DNA from: Irineochytrium annulatum | Lineage: Eukaryota; Chytridiomycota; Chytridiomycetes; Chytridiales; Chytridiaceae | Length of the DNA stretch: 64,000 bases | Direction of reading: 5' to 3' | Assembly (NCBI GenBank): GCA_027600665.1 | Contig: JADGJL010000011.1 | Span: 1 to 64,000 of the forward strand | Part shown: in pieces, positions 30,328 through 40,087 of the stretch | Numbering within the stretch: position 1 is the first letter of the stretch | Layout: the number at the start of each line of letters is the position of its first letter | Program-made: the position numbers and the translations under genes | The notes under the pieces: generated by a model | The model's database searches: none | The model's input: the letters and a program-made list of their open reading frames with translations, nothing else | What the model was told of the DNA's origin: nothing

Positions 30328-30682
30328 TGTGTTGGCTGTGACGTCATTCAATGGTCCTCTGCGTGAGAATGACTGGTGGTTAGTGGAGTGAAATGGGACA
30401 CCGCGTTGAGGGGACGATGATCATCTTTTATGAATGGAACGAGGGGAGATGCAATATCATGAGTTGAGGCTTCCTCTGCTATCGAGGAAGGAACAAAGCG
30501 TGCGTTCATAAATGAAGGTGATGAGATTGTATACGTATTCATAAATGCTATGTGATGTGGTTCACAACCCTGTCAAAGCAAGATGTATCCGAGGTCTTAT
30601 CGTCTTGACCCAGGCGTATCCTTCAATTATAGTTGGTACGTAGGACTTAAACTATTTTAGATAGATAAAGGTGGCTTGCAGC
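30328..30682 (+). promoter_or_regulatory. Upstream region and promoter of glcK
   Basis: This 355-base stretch holds no supported gene. A good sigma-A promoter lies at 30605-30633: TTGACC, 17 bases, TATAGT, about 50 bases before glcK. A 64-residue minus-strand frame (30348-30542) has no ribosome site. Confidence 0.6.
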
Positions 30683-31633
30683 ATGTCTGAGAAAATCTAC
30701 GTTGGGGTCGATCTCGGCGGAACAGCAATCAAGGTCGGTATATGCGATGAACAAGGTCAGCTAATGCATACGTATGAAGGACCGACTGAAGTGGATAAGG
30801 GCGTAGACACGGTCATCGCCAACATCGAGAAGTATGTCCGACATATCGTAGCCGAATCACCATACAGTTGGGAACAGCTTGAGGGTGTGGGTGCTGGAGT
30901 GGCCGGTTTCACGAATGTACGCGAGGGAATTATCGTTCATGCCCCTAACATCGGATTTCGGAATGTGGCCATTCGTTCGATTCTGGAAGAACGTCTGGGC
31001 AAGCCAATCAAAATAGATAACGATGCAAACGTGGCAGCACTGGGTGAAGTATGGGCAGGAGCCGGTAAAGGCGTAGACAATTGTGTATGTTATACACTCG
31101 GTACAGGCGTCGGCGGAGGCTTGATCTTGAATGGTAACATCTATCAAGGCTTCTCGGGTATGGCGGGAGAGCTGGGTCATATCAGTGTAGTACCTGATCT
31201 GGAGGCCATCAAGTGCGGCTGTGGTAAAATGGGATGTGTAGAAACGGTATCGTCTGCAACGGGTATTATCCGTATGGCGAAGGATGCCGTAGAACGTGGT
31301 GATCATACGTCACTGGCACTCGTCGACAAGATTGCAGCCAAGGAAGTATTCGATGCTGCTAAGGCAGGCGATGAAGTAGCACAGCGTATTGTAAACCGTG
31401 CAGCATTCTACTTGGGCAAGTCCATGGCGACTGTAGCGGCTGTCATTAACCCGGAGATGTTCATCATTGGTGGCGGTGTGTCCAAAGCGGGCAATTTCTT
31501 GTTCGATGAAATACGTACCGTATTTGCTAAGCTGACACCGGAACCGTTGCAAGATGGGGTTCAGATTCTGGAAGCTACACTTGGGAATAATGCAGGTATT
31601 GTGGGTGCGGCAGGTCTTCTCTTGCGTTCCTAG
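30683..31633 (+). CDS. glcK: Glucokinase, ROK family
   Basis: This 316-residue kinase phosphorylates glucose with ATP. The ATP-binding DLGGTAIKVG, catalytic aspartate region KIDNDANVAALGEVWAGAG, TGVGGGLI, ELGHISV and the zinc motif CGCGKMGCVE mark the ROK family, and the latter two are characteristic of sugar kinases rather than repressors. There is no N-terminal helix-turn-helix. AAAGGTGG precedes the ATG at 30683. A GTG at 30671 overlaps that site. It feeds glucose 6-phosphate to glycolysis, whose lower enzymes are encoded at 40-46 kb. Confidence 0.93.
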   Translation: MSEKIYVGVDLGGTAIKVGICDEQGQLMHTYEGPTEVDKGVDTVIANIEKYVRHIVAESPYSWEQLEGVGAGVAGFTNVREGIIVHAPNIGFRNVAIRSILEERLGKPIKIDNDANVAALGEVWAGAGKGVDNCVCYTLGTGVGGGLILNGNIYQGFSGMAGELGHISVVPDLEAIKCGCGKMGCVETVSSATGIIRMAKDAVERGDHTSLALVDKIAAKEVFDAAKAGDEVAQRIVNRAAFYLGKSMATVAAVINPEMFIIGGGVSKAGNFLFDEIRTVFAKLTPEPLQDGVQILEATLGNNAGIVGAAGLLLRS

Positions 31634-31684
31634 TAACCTCGTAACAATATATGAAGACAGCAATATGATAAGGAGGGGACATTT

Positions 31685-32584
31685 ATGCTTGAAGGTGAAG
31701 GCTCACCAGGCACAGGCGCCACGCTCATTATCATTACGGGCATGTCCGGGGCAGGTAAAACCATTGCAGTACAAAGCCTGGAGGATCTGGGTTTCTTCTG
31801 TGTGGATAATCTGCCACCGGTATTGATTCCAAAATTTGCGGAACTAATTGAACAGTCAAACGGCAAGATTGGTAAGGTTGCATTGGTTATCGATCTGCGC
31901 GGGCGTGAATTCTTTACGGCTCTGTCCGAGTCTTTGAACTATATTAAAGATCATTTTACCATTCATTGCGAAATTTTATTCCTGGATGCTACAGATTCTG
32001 TGCTTGTTCAGCGTTATAAAGAAAGCAGGCGCAGACATCCTCTGGCTCCTGAGGGCATGCCGCTGGACGGCATCCGACTGGAACGCAAGATGTTGGAGGA
32101 ACTCAAAAACTCCGCTACTCAGGTACTGAATACAAGTACAATGAAGCCTGCCCAACTGAAAGAACGCATCATATCCCGCTTTTCTCATCTGGAAAGCCAA
32201 ATGCTGTCAGTAAATATTACGTCGTTCGGATTCAAATATGGCATTCCAATTGATGCTGATCTGGTATTTGATGTACGTTTTTTACCGAATCCGCATTATA
32301 TTGATCATTTACGACCGAATACGGGACAGAATAGTGATGTGTACGAATATGTTATGAAGTGGCCAGAGACACAGGCGTTTCTGACCAAGCTGCTGGATAT
32401 GCTGCATTTCCTGATTCCGCAATACCGGAAGGAAGGCAAAAGCCAGGTTATTATTGGAATCGGCTGTACCGGAGGCAAGCATCGTTCGGTAGCGATATCG
32501 GAATATTTGGGCAAGATGTTGGGAAGCAGCGAGACAGAAGCTGTCACCGTAAGCCATCGCGACGCCGACCGGGACCGTCATTGA
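31685..32584 (+). CDS. rapZ: RNase adapter protein RapZ / nucleotide-binding YvcJ
   Basis: This 299-residue P-loop protein has Walker A GMSGAGKT at about residues 19-26, the conserved FCVDNLPP, and the C-terminal segment [19 protein letters not shown]. In E. coli RapZ guides RNase E to a small RNA. In Bacillus the homologue YvcJ binds and hydrolyses nucleotides and affects competence. AAGGAGGGG precedes the ATG. It forms a tight cluster with yvcK and whiA. Confidence 0.94.
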   Translation: MLEGEGSPGTGATLIIITGMSGAGKTIAVQSLEDLGFFCVDNLPPVLIPKFAELIEQSNGKIGKVALVIDLRGREFFTALSESLNYIKDHFTIHCEILFLDATDSVLVQRYKESRRRHPLAPEGMPLDGIRLERKMLEELKNSATQVLNTSTMKPAQLKERIISRFSHLESQMLSVNITSFGFKYGIPIDADLVFDVRFLPNPHYIDHLRPNTGQNSDVYEYVMKWPETQAFLTKLLDMLHFLIPQYRKEGKSQVIIGIGCTGGKHRSVAISEYLGKMLGSSETEAVTVSHRDADRDRH

Positions 32585-32597
32585 AGAGGGTGAAGGG

Positions 32598-33584
32598 ATG
32601 AAAGAGGCCGGACCACGAAGAGAACGTCCGAGAATAGTTGTAATGGGCGGCGGAACCGGATTATCCGTGATGTTACGCGGTTTGAAAGAAAAGCCGCTGG
32701 ATATCACGGCCATCGTCACAGTAGCAGATGACGGTGGAAGTTCAGGCATCCTGCGCAATGAGCTACAGATGCCGCCTCCGGGCGACATTCGCAACGTGCT
32801 TACGGCACTGGCTGATGTAGAACCATTGCTTTCAGATATGTTGAAGTACCGTTTCAATACAGGCGCGGGGCTTGCAGGCCACAGCTTGGGAAATTTGATT
32901 TTGGCTGCAATGACGGATATTTCGGGCGACTTTGTGACCGCAGTGCGGGAGCTTAGCCGCGTGTTTGCCGTTCGAGGTGAGGTATTGCCAGCAGCCGGGC
33001 AGGCCGTTGTGTTGCATGCCGAGATGGAAGATGGCACAATTATTACAGGTGAGTCCAAAATCCCTGAGGCAGGCGGACGCATCAAACGTGTTTTCCTTGA
33101 ACCGGATCACGTGGAGCCGTTGCCAGAGGCAGTAGAGGCTATTCGTCAAGCTGACGCCATTCTGATCGGGCCAGGCAGCCTATATACAAGCATCCTTCCC
33201 AATCTGCTTGTACCTAAGCTTGCAGAAGCTGTGGTAGAGGCTGATGCGGTGAAGATGTTTATCTGTAATGTTATGACACAGCCGGGAGAAACGGATAACT
33301 ATACGGTAAGCGACCACCTTAAGGCGGTACACGAGCATATAGGTCATCAGCTCTTCGACTACGTTATCGTAAATAATGGTGATATTCCGCTGCAAGTGCA
33401 GAATAAGTATGCGGAAAAAGGAGCAAAACCGGTTGTACTGGATATGAATGTACTCGAAAGTGCCGGCTATCAGGTGGTTGCAGATACCCTTGTTCTGTTC
33501 AAGACTTATCTGCGTCATGATGCCGACAAGTTAAGTCATCACATCTACCAGCTGGTACAAAATTGGATGTTACGGAAGAGGTGA
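32598..33584 (+). CDS. yvcK: Gluconeogenesis factor YvcK
   Basis: This 328-residue protein of the CofD-like fold has VVMGGGTGLSVMLRGLK at the N terminus, TVADDGGSSGILR and LGNLILAAMTDISG. In Bacillus YvcK binds UDP-sugars and is needed for cell shape and growth on gluconeogenic carbon. It starts 13 bases after rapZ with GAAGGG upstream. Confidence 0.94.
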   Translation: MKEAGPRRERPRIVVMGGGTGLSVMLRGLKEKPLDITAIVTVADDGGSSGILRNELQMPPPGDIRNVLTALADVEPLLSDMLKYRFNTGAGLAGHSLGNLILAAMTDISGDFVTAVRELSRVFAVRGEVLPAAGQAVVLHAEMEDGTIITGESKIPEAGGRIKRVFLEPDHVEPLPEAVEAIRQADAILIGPGSLYTSILPNLLVPKLAEAVVEADAVKMFICNVMTQPGETDNYTVSDHLKAVHEHIGHQLFDYVIVNNGDIPLQVQNKYAEKGAKPVVLDMNVLESAGYQVVADTLVLFKTYLRHDADKLSHHIYQLVQNWMLRKR

Positions 33585-33590
33585 AGTCCC

Positions 33591-34529
33591 ATGTCGTTTG
33601 CAGCACAGACCAAAAAAGAGTTAACCATGATCGAGAGCGAACCGTGCTGCGAAAAGGCGGAACTTTCAGCCCTCATCCGTATGCTTGGTGCAGTGCAGTT
33701 ATCGAATAAAAAAGTGATCTTGGATATTTCGACGGAGAATGCCGCCATTGCAAGACGGGCATACTCTCTGCTTAAAAAGCATTTTCAAGTGCATACGGAA
33801 TTACTGGTCCGCAAAAAAATGCGGCTGAAAAAGAACAATGTATATATTGTTCGTATTCCAACTATGGTACAGGAGATTCTCAAGAGTCTTCATATTGTAT
33901 CGGAAGGTTTTCTGTTTACACCAGGGATTAATACGGAGTTGTTTCAGCAGAACTGTTGTAAACGGGCCTATCTTCGCGGTGCATTTCTGGCCGGTGGATC
34001 GGTTAATAATCCGGAAGGCTCCTCGTACCATCTGGAGATTGCGTCCATGTATGAGGAGCACTGTCAGGCACTCGTTGATCTCGCCAATGAATTTCATCTG
34101 AATGCCCGGTGTATAGAACGGAAAAAAGGATTCATCCTATACATTAAGGAAGGCGAGAAAATCATTGAGCTGCTCAGCATCATTGGTGCTCATCAGGCCT
34201 TGTTCAAGTTTGAAGATGTACGGATTATGCGAGACATGCGTAACTCCGTTAACCGGATTGTCAATTGTGAAACTGCCAACCTGAATAAAACCATTGGAGC
34301 GGCTGTAAGACAAATCGATAATATCCGTTTGTTGCAAAAAGAAGTTGGTCTGGAGTCACTGCCTGAGAAACTTCGCGAGGTGGCTGAGGTTCGACTGGCT
34401 CATCCAGATATCAATTTGAAGGAAGTGGGCGAACTCCTTAAAGGTACAGTTAGCAAGTCTGGAGTAAACCATCGGCTTCGTAAAATTGATGAGCTGGCTG
34501 AGAAAGTGCGCACAGAACGTTATGGTTAA
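33591..34529 (+). CDS. whiA: DNA-binding protein WhiA
   Basis: This 312-residue protein combines an N-terminal LAGLIDADG-like fold ([24 protein letters not shown]) with a C-terminal helix-turn-helix ([24 protein letters not shown]). WhiA controls sporulation in Streptomyces and affects division and chromosome segregation in Bacillus. AGAGGTG precedes the ATG, six bases after yvcK. Confidence 0.95.
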   Translation: MSFAAQTKKELTMIESEPCCEKAELSALIRMLGAVQLSNKKVILDISTENAAIARRAYSLLKKHFQVHTELLVRKKMRLKKNNVYIVRIPTMVQEILKSLHIVSEGFLFTPGINTELFQQNCCKRAYLRGAFLAGGSVNNPEGSSYHLEIASMYEEHCQALVDLANEFHLNARCIERKKGFILYIKEGEKIIELLSIIGAHQALFKFEDVRIMRDMRNSVNRIVNCETANLNKTIGAAVRQIDNIRLLQKEVGLESLPEKLREVAEVRLAHPDINLKEVGELLKGTVSKSGVNHRLRKIDELAEKVRTERYG

Positions 34530-34554
34530 GACGTCGCAGGGTAGGTAACAAGGT

Positions 34555-34596
34555 CGGCTGTTTCTACTGAACTGAAACGGTCGGGAAGGTCAGCCG
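34555..34596 (+). other. Stem-loop after whiA
   Basis: CGGCTG (34555-34560) pairs with CAGCCG (34591-34596) around an alternative inner hairpin GTTTC/GAAAC. There is no T run, so I do not call it a terminator. An extended -10 promoter, TGGTATAAT, follows at 34717-34725 for the HPr-like gene. Confidence 0.45.
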
Positions 34597-34784
34597 TTAA
34601 GGATCTGGGAGAACTCACTTAGGTCATTGGATGCGCTCTGCAAAAGATGAAATAGGGCAAGATAATGTCCTACAAAAGACCCTTAGTTTTTTCTTCTAGT
34701 GTCCTGCACGGGTTAATGGTATAATGTTGTATAAATATAATTGTGTATTTAATGTCCAGATTTCATAATAGGGGGTAAGTTTCC

Positions 34785-35054
34785 ATGACAAAGCACCCGG
34801 TAGTTGTCCGTTTGAAAACGGGTCTCCATGCCAGACCTGCGGCACTGTTCGTTCAAGAAGCGAATAAGTACTCGTCTGAAGTGTTCGTCGAGAAGGACGA
34901 CAAAAAAGTTAATGCAAAAAGTATTATGGGGATCATGAGCCTTGCGATTAGCACAGGTACGGAAATCCAGATTAGTGCAGAAGGCGCGGATGCCGAACAG
35001 GCTGTAAACGCTTTAGTTAGTCTGGTAAGCAAGGAAGAGCTCGAAAACCAATAA
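34785..35054 (+). CDS. HPr family phosphocarrier protein at the crh position
   Basis: This 89-residue protein has both HPr regulatory sites. His15 lies in TGLHARPAA, the site phosphorylated by PTS enzyme I. Ser46 lies in KVNAKSIMGIMSL, the site of HprK. In Bacillus the gene at this place (after whiA) is crh, whose residue 15 is glutamine and which cannot carry PTS phosphate. Here the histidine is present, so the protein could act in sugar transport as well as with CcpA. An extended -10 promoter precedes it and a terminator follows. Whether a separate ptsH exists cannot be seen. Confidence 0.92.
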   Translation: MTKHPVVVRLKTGLHARPAALFVQEANKYSSEVFVEKDDKKVNAKSIMGIMSLAISTGTEIQISAEGADAEQAVNALVSLVSKEELENQ

Positions 35055-35073
35055 GATATGATCAATCCAATGA

Positions 35074-35097
35074 AGAAGTCCCGAAAGGGGCTTTTTT
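35074..35097 (+). terminator. Terminator after the HPr gene
   Basis: AAGTCCC-GAAA-GGGGCTT is followed by T residues. Confidence 0.75.
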
Positions 35098-35210
35098 GCG
35101 TTATTGAGGTATTTGCTATCGTCAAGTGCAACATTATGGAATTTGTCCCGTCTGTTAAGGTATCAAATCGATTAAAGTTTGAGATGTTAACACATAAGGA
35201 GGCTATCGTG

Positions 35211-35963
35211 ATGGGTAAACAATGGATGAAACCGTTTGGTGCAGTGCTGGTGGCAAGTACGTTGCTTGTAGGAGGAACCGCTTGGGTTGCGCCAGGGAGC
35301 TATGCTTATGCTGCAGAGGTTCAAGGCGTACAACAGAATGTGATTAATGTCGTGGGTAAAGGTGAGATTCAGGTGAAGCCTGATATTGCTTATCTGTCCA
35401 TTGGTGTGAACAGTACTGCAGAGACAGCTGCATCTGCTCAAAAAGCGAATGCTGCCAAAGTTCAAAAAGTATCCAACTTGCTGAAGAATACGTGGAAGAT
35501 CAGTGCAGACGACATTCAAACCAGTCAGTTCTCTGTACAACCCAACTATACGTATAGCGAAAAAGACGGACAACAAATTAAAGGATACACAGCGCATCAT
35601 ACACTGACAGTCACGTATCGTCAGATGGACAAGATCGGCGAACTGCTTGATGCTGCTTCAGGTGCGGGTGCGAACAATATTGAGAACGTGCGCTTTACTG
35701 TAGAAAATCCGGAAACTTATGAGTCCCAAGTGATTGAGAAAGCTGTTGCCAATGCAGATGTGAAAGCTGGCGCCATTGCAAAAGCGGTTAAACGTCAACT
35801 GGGTGCTGTTCTTTCCGTAAGCCAAGGCGATGCGAATGTACCTGTGTTCTATGCAAGTGAGTCATTGATGTCCAAAGCAGCAGATACAGCAGGTGGCACT
35901 GAGATTGAAACAGGCCAGGTTAAAGTAAGCACAATCCTGAATATCACGTATGAAATGAAATAA
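35211..35963 (+). CDS. Secreted SIMPL (DUF541) domain protein
   Basis: The 250-residue product has a signal peptide (hydrophobic run VLVASTLLVGG, likely cleavage after YAYA). A SIMPL domain follows: GKGEIQVKPDIAYLSIGV at its start and DIQTSQFSVQPNYTYSEKDG in the middle. These proteins occur in most bacteria. Their biochemical role is unclear and some are linked to oxidative stress. TAAGGAGG lies eight bases before the ATG at 35211. A GTG one codon earlier is possible. Confidence 0.88.
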   Translation: MGKQWMKPFGAVLVASTLLVGGTAWVAPGSYAYAAEVQGVQQNVINVVGKGEIQVKPDIAYLSIGVNSTAETAASAQKANAAKVQKVSNLLKNTWKISADDIQTSQFSVQPNYTYSEKDGQQIKGYTAHHTLTVTYRQMDKIGELLDAASGAGANNIENVRFTVENPETYESQVIEKAVANADVKAGAIAKAVKRQLGAVLSVSQGDANVPVFYASESLMSKAADTAGGTEIETGQVKVSTILNITYEMK

Positions 35964-36036
35964 ACAAGATTGAACCGGGCTATAAGCTCAAGTAACCTTT
36001 ACAAGTTTCACTTGATGGGTACAACGAAATGATGAC

Positions 36037-36069
36037 AAAGACTTTGTCCTGAGGACAGAGTCTTTTTTT
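36037..36069 (+). terminator. Terminator after the SIMPL gene
   Basis: AGACTTTGTCC-TGA-GGACAGAGTCT is followed by seven T residues. The remaining 280 bases up to 36349 hold only a possible -10 element (TATAAT, 36257-36262) for the next gene. Confidence 0.85.
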
Positions 36070-36349
36070 GTTGGAAAAGCAAACTTTGATGAAGTTTGAT
36101 AGAAGTGTACCTTTCTCAAGCAACGTGAAATGTTGTTTGTTGGTATCTTTTTTGTATAGTTGTTCGTGACAAAAAGGTCATATCCCCTTATATTTTCCGC
36201 CTGATATTCATCAACATTGTAACTCGAGCTGTAAACCTTTCCGAAATTGGGTTAATTATAATAGAGAGGTGAGCGTATGAGATATGCGATCAGGTCAGGA
36301 TTACATACGCAATGATACCTAATTGTGAATTCAGAGAGGAGTTTTATAT

Positions 36350-37447
36350 ATGACATCATGGAAAAAATGGACAAGTGCGTTGCTTGCAGCAGGAATTATT
36401 GTAGGTAGTGGTTCGGTATGGCAGGAGAGTTCGGTACAGGCGGCTTCTGTATCCTCGAAAGTGACAACCCCAGCTGAGGTAACGCTGAAATCGGGTGGGA
36501 AAACACTGACTCAAAAAGGACTTCTTCAAGGTGGATCGACTTGGGTCTCGCTGACAGCAGTCAAAGATGTAGCGGGTGGAACGTTGAAATATGATGCTAA
36601 AACGAAGTCATATACGGTAACAGCAGCCAACAATGCGATGACCGTTAGCCTGATGGATGGACAACCAAACGTCTATATTAACGGGTATTACCCTCAGGTG
36701 GAAGCAAAATTGATTCAGGGTCGATTATATATTCCATTCTCGGCAATGCGAGATTATCTGGGTGTACAGGGAAATTGGGATGGCAAAACCAAAACGTTGA
36801 CACTCAGCAAAGTGAAGCAAAATAATGTGCAGGTAAAATCGACAAAAGTAAACGTGACTGTGAAAAATGCGGAGGTGGATGTACAATATCCGCAGGTGAG
36901 TGGACTTGCCAGCAAAGAAGCTGAAGCGGCCATCAACAAAGTGCTCAAAGATGAAGTGGATACGGCTGTTGCTGCTTTCAAAAAACAAACCACTGAATTC
37001 GGCGGGGCAACCGCAAAACGTCCATATGCATTTGAAACTTCGTATGTCGTGACCTACAATGAGAACGGCGTGCTAGGTTTGATCACTCAACGTTATGAGG
37101 ACTATGCAGGAGCACACGGCATGACAACCCGTACGGGACACACCTTTGCACTGGACACAGGCAAGGAGCTTACGTTAGATGATGTGCTGCAAAATAACAA
37201 AACCATGCGCGAGACGTTGGGTAAAAAAGTGGGCGAGCAACTGAAAGCCCGCGGTGGATACCTGGAAGGCTACAAAGGGTTAAATAAAGACCAGGATTTC
37301 TATGTGACACCAACGGGCGTAGTTGTGTTCTTCCAGTTGTATGAATATACAGCGTACGCGGAAGGTTTCCCTGAAATGAAGTTCACTTACAAGGAAGTTC
37401 TGCCTAAGGGCACAGAGCCGTTTAGCAACGTAACATCAGACAAGTAA
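36350..37447 (+). CDS. Secreted protein with stalk (copper amine oxidase N) and DUF3298 domains
   Basis: This 365-residue exported protein has a signal peptide ending near VQA (residues 29-31). Residues 40-155 form a stalk domain as found at the N terminus of copper amine oxidases (TWVSLTAVKDVAGG, YIPFSAMRDYLGV). The C-terminal 190 residues fit DUF4163/DUF3298 (SYVVTYNENGVLGLITQRYEDYAGAHGMT, LTLDDVL, FYVTPTGVVVFFQLYEY), the module also seen in RsiV and PdaC. That pairing suggests a cell-wall or lysozyme-related role, but no function is proven. AGAGGAG precedes the ATG. Confidence 0.82.
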   Translation: MTSWKKWTSALLAAGIIVGSGSVWQESSVQAASVSSKVTTPAEVTLKSGGKTLTQKGLLQGGSTWVSLTAVKDVAGGTLKYDAKTKSYTVTAANNAMTVSLMDGQPNVYINGYYPQVEAKLIQGRLYIPFSAMRDYLGVQGNWDGKTKTLTLSKVKQNNVQVKSTKVNVTVKNAEVDVQYPQVSGLASKEAEAAINKVLKDEVDTAVAAFKKQTTEFGGATAKRPYAFETSYVVTYNENGVLGLITQRYEDYAGAHGMTTRTGHTFALDTGKELTLDDVLQNNKTMRETLGKKVGEQLKARGGYLEGYKGLNKDQDFYVTPTGVVVFFQLYEYTAYAEGFPEMKFTYKEVLPKGTEPFSNVTSDK

Positions 37448-37510
37448 GTTCGCGTAGGGTAACTTTTAAGCAAAAGCACTTATATCACATTCTTCTCATG
37501 AAAAATAATA

Positions 37511-37554
37511 ACAAGAATCCCCCGTCATCCTGCTTTGACGGGGGATTCTTGTTT
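37511..37554. terminator. Bidirectional terminator
   Basis: ACAAGAATCCCCCGTCA and TGACGGGGGATTCTTGT form a 17-base perfect stem between the converging secreted-protein and clpP genes. Confidence 0.85.
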
Positions 37555-37611
37555 ATCCAGGCAACGCACTCCACTAACGGGTGTGATATTTGCCTGTTTA
37601 GTTGGAAATAG

Positions 37612-37655
37612 CACAGGGCGGGCTCACCTATATATCGGTGAAGCCCGACCTGTGA
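37612..37655. other. Large inverted repeat downstream of clpP
   Basis: CAGGGCGGGCTCACC pairs with GGTGAAGCCCGACCTG with two small mismatches. It has no T run on either strand. It may protect or help end the clpP message. Confidence 0.5.
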
Positions 37656-37682
37656 AGTTACCGCTAGTCTCCAGGCAGCATA

Positions 37683-38279
37683 TTAGATGCCTTGGGAACC
37701 CACGTTTTCAATAACTTTATCAATGATACCGTAATCGGCAGCTTCAGCAGCACTCATGAAGTAGTCACGATCTGTATCTTTCTCGATCCGCTCCAGTGGT
37801 TGACCTGAACGCTCAGAGATGATGCGGTTCAAGGTATCACGCATTTTCAGGATGCGGCGAGCACGGATTTCGATGTCCGAAGCTTGACCTTGAGCACCAC
37901 CAAGCGGTTGGTGAATCATGATTTCACTGTTAGGCAACGCAAAACGTTTCCCTTTTGCACCAGCATTCAGCAAGAATGCACCCATGGAAGCCGCCATACC
38001 TACACAGATGGTAGATACATCCGGTTTGATGAATTGCATTGTATCGTAAATGGCCATACCGGCTGTAATCGATCCGCCTGGGCTGTTGATGTATAAGTGA
38101 ATGTCTTTCTCCGGATCTTCCGCAGCCAGGAACAACATCTGTGCCATAATGGCATTAGCCACTACATCATTAACATCGCTACCAAGGAAAATAATACGAT
38201 CCTTCAGCAATCTGGAGTAGATGTCATAGGCGCGCTCACCCCGGTTGCTCTGTTCAACGACCATTGGAATAAAACTCAC
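37683..38279 (-). CDS. clpP: ATP-dependent Clp protease proteolytic subunit
   Basis: This 198-residue serine protease forms the tetradecameric chamber used with ClpX, ClpC or ClpE. The catalytic triad is intact: Ser98 in GMAASMGAF, His123 in MIHQPLGG and Asp172 in [14 protein letters not shown] lies before the start on the minus strand. The promoter carries a perfect CtsR operator, so heat-shock control is expected. Tagged proteins from the tmRNA system at 50-52 kb are among its known substrates. Confidence 0.97.
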   Translation of the reverse strand: MSFIPMVVEQSNRGERAYDIYSRLLKDRIIFLGSDVNDVVANAIMAQMLFLAAEDPEKDIHLYINSPGGSITAGMAIYDTMQFIKPDVSTICVGMAASMGAFLLNAGAKGKRFALPNSEIMIHQPLGGAQGQASDIEIRARRILKMRDTLNRIISERSGQPLERIEKDTDRDYFMSAAEAADYGIIDKVIENVGSQGI

Positions 38280-38346
38280 GTGAAAAACCTCCTCGGAATG
38301 TAAATGTTATTGGTGCTTATATTTAAACTGTTACCGTATTACCCAC

Positions 38347-38386
38347 ATAATAAACAATTCCAAACAAAAAGTCAAAGAAAGTCAAA
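38347..38386 (-). promoter_or_regulatory. clpP promoter with CtsR operator
   Basis: On the minus strand TTGACT (38370-38375) and TATTAT (38347-38352) are 17 bases apart. The -35 overlaps AGTCAAAGAAAGTCAAA (38370-38386), a perfect match to the CtsR heptad repeat RGTCAAANANRGTCAAA. Confidence 0.85.
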
Positions 38387-38396
38387 CTAACTTGCA

Positions 38397-38421
38397 AAAA
38401 AAAGAAACCTTTCCGGTTTCA
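38397..38421 (-). terminator. Terminator after tRNA-Arg
   Basis: Read on the minus strand, GAAACC-GGAAA-GGTTTC is followed by eight T residues, between the tRNA and clpP. Confidence 0.75.
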
Positions 38422-38455
38422 TTGGTTAAAAGGGTTATGAGCTGTTAAATAAAAG

Positions 38456-38530
38456 TGGCGCGCCCGCCAAGAATCGAACTTGGATCTCAGGCTTCGGAGG
38501 CCTACGTCATATCCATTGGACCACGGGCGC
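38456..38530 (-). tRNA. tRNA-Arg (anticodon CCG)
   Basis: On the minus strand the acceptor arms are GCGCCCG and CGGGCGC, the anticodon arm is TAGGC-CTCCGAA-GCCTG with anticodon CCG, and the T loop is TTCGATT. CCA is encoded at the 3' end. Confidence 0.95.
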
Positions 38531-38843
38531 ACATTATGTGACAGCAATAATGATTATAGCTCATGAAATATTTAATTGCAAGCAATTCGTGATGTGTATT
38601 GGTTTGGATTAACCTAAAAATGATCATGATGAAGAAGAGTGGATAAAGAGTGCATTTAAGTAAATGCTATTAGAGGTTTTGGACATGCCCGATGAAATGT
38701 ATTCTGAGCGATATGTAGATGGAATTCATTTGTTTCTTCTATATATGGTATGCGTGAGCTAGTCCTTGATCATGGAAGTCTAGGATTGTGAAAATAGGCG
38801 CGTACAATCGCTGAATGTGTGTCGAAATAACACGTTGAAACAC

Positions 38844-38911
38844 TTGCATGTCACGTCAGTTTTAGGTAGAATAGACGTGGGACTTAAAAAGTTAACCCGG
38901 GACGTTTTAGG
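38844..38911 (+). promoter_or_regulatory. cggR-gapA promoter and CggR operator
   Basis: TTGCAT (38844-38849), 17 bases and TAGAAT (38867-38872) form a sigma-A promoter. Just downstream TGGGAC (38878) and CGGGAC (38898) recur at a 20-base period, each followed by six bases and a GTT- or GGG-type half site. This matches the known CggR operator plan CGGGACN6TGTCN4. The remaining 38531-38843 shows no gene. Confidence 0.8.
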
Positions 38912-38956
38912 GCCACGAAAGAGAGCTTGGAACGAGAACTTGCGGGAGTGGAAAGC

Positions 38957-39982
38957 ATGCGAACGATTTTAGAAGTACAAAAGCAGCTTCTGCCTGATCT
39001 CATGGATGTCTTGAAAAAGAGGTATACGATTCTGCAGCAGATCATGTTATCGGATGTGATCGGACGGAGAACGTTAGCTAATTCCATGCAGATGACCGAG
39101 CGGGTTCTGAGGGCTGAGACCGATCTGTTAAAGGCTCAGGGACTTATTGAAATTGACAGTGCAGGAATGAAGATCAGCGAGGCAGGGTATGATTTGCTGC
39201 AGCAGTTAGAGCCCGTAGCCAAAGAGTTGTTCGGATTATCCGAGCTGGAAGAGCGCATCAAGCAAGCCTACGGTCTGCAAAAGGTAGTTGTGGTTCCTGG
39301 TGATTCGGACGTTTCTCCATTTGCCAAAAGGGAACTGGGCAGAGCCGGAGCGAAGGCTCTCGGCAATATCATGAGTGACAACGACGTTGTCGCCGTTACT
39401 GGCGGATCAACAACGGCCGAAGTCGCAGAGCAACTGAATCCGCCAACATCGCTCAAAGGTGTCTGGTTCGTACCGGCACGCGGTGGACTTGGAGAAAGCC
39501 TTGAAATTCAAGCAAATACGATTGCATCCACGATGGCAAAACGGGTAGGAGCGCAATATAAACTCCTGCATGTACCGGATTTGCTTAGTGATCATGCCTA
39601 TGAATCATTAATCCAGGACCCCAGTGTTCAGGAGATTCTGCAGCTGATTCGAAAATCGCGGATTGTTATTCATGGAATTGGTGATGCCGTGGAGATGGCG
39701 ACACGACGTAAACTTGCGACGGAGATCATAGATGAACTTCAGGAGCAAGGAGCCGTATCTGAATCTTTCGGTTATTACTTTAACGATCAGGGTAAGGTGG
39801 TACATACCATGCTTACACTGGGGATGCGACTTCAGGATATTGAACGAACCGATGTAGTGATTGGAATCGCAGGTGGCAAAAGCAAAGCTGCTGCTATACA
39901 TTCCGTGTTGCGATTTGGTCAGGAAGATATTCTGATTATTGATGAGGCTGCTGCCGAAGTCATCGTTGCTGAAATGGAATAA
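38957..39982 (+). CDS. cggR: Central glycolytic genes regulator CggR
   Basis: This 341-residue SorC/DeoR-family repressor has an N-terminal winged helix (LPDLMDVLKKRYTILQQIMLSDVIGRRTLANSMQ) and a C-terminal sugar-binding domain with GDSDVSPFAKRELGRAGA and VAVTGGSTTAEVAEQL. In Bacillus, fructose 1,6-bisphosphate releases CggR from its operator. The ATG at 38957 has GGGAG upstream and aligns with the family N terminus. TTG 38927 is less likely. It represses its own operon, the glycolytic genes that follow. Confidence 0.95.
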   Translation: MRTILEVQKQLLPDLMDVLKKRYTILQQIMLSDVIGRRTLANSMQMTERVLRAETDLLKAQGLIEIDSAGMKISEAGYDLLQQLEPVAKELFGLSELEERIKQAYGLQKVVVVPGDSDVSPFAKRELGRAGAKALGNIMSDNDVVAVTGGSTTAEVAEQLNPPTSLKGVWFVPARGGLGESLEIQANTIASTMAKRVGAQYKLLHVPDLLSDHAYESLIQDPSVQEILQLIRKSRIVIHGIGDAVEMATRRKLATEIIDELQEQGAVSESFGYYFNDQGKVVHTMLTLGMRLQDIERTDVVIGIAGGKSKAAAIHSVLRFGQEDILIIDEAAAEVIVAEME

Positions 39983-40014
39983 GGTTTACTTTGCAATACA
40001 ACTATTGTTGTCTT

Positions 40015-40030
40015 GACGGACTTTACCGTC
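40015..40030 (+). other. Stem-loop between cggR and gapA
   Basis: GACGG-ACTTTA-CCGTC lies about 60 bases before gapA. In Bacillus the cggR-gapA message is cut near the end of cggR and a stem-loop protects the gapA half, which this resembles. Confidence 0.45.
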
Positions 40031-40087
40031 TGTCTTGAATATATAAGTTTCATAAAAAATTAATCAAAACTTGGGAGGAACTTACTC

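Noticed and set aside
30348..30542. 64-codon minus-strand frame before glcK
   Set aside because: There is no ribosome site before its ATG and no homology that I recognise. The composition is odd but not convincing.
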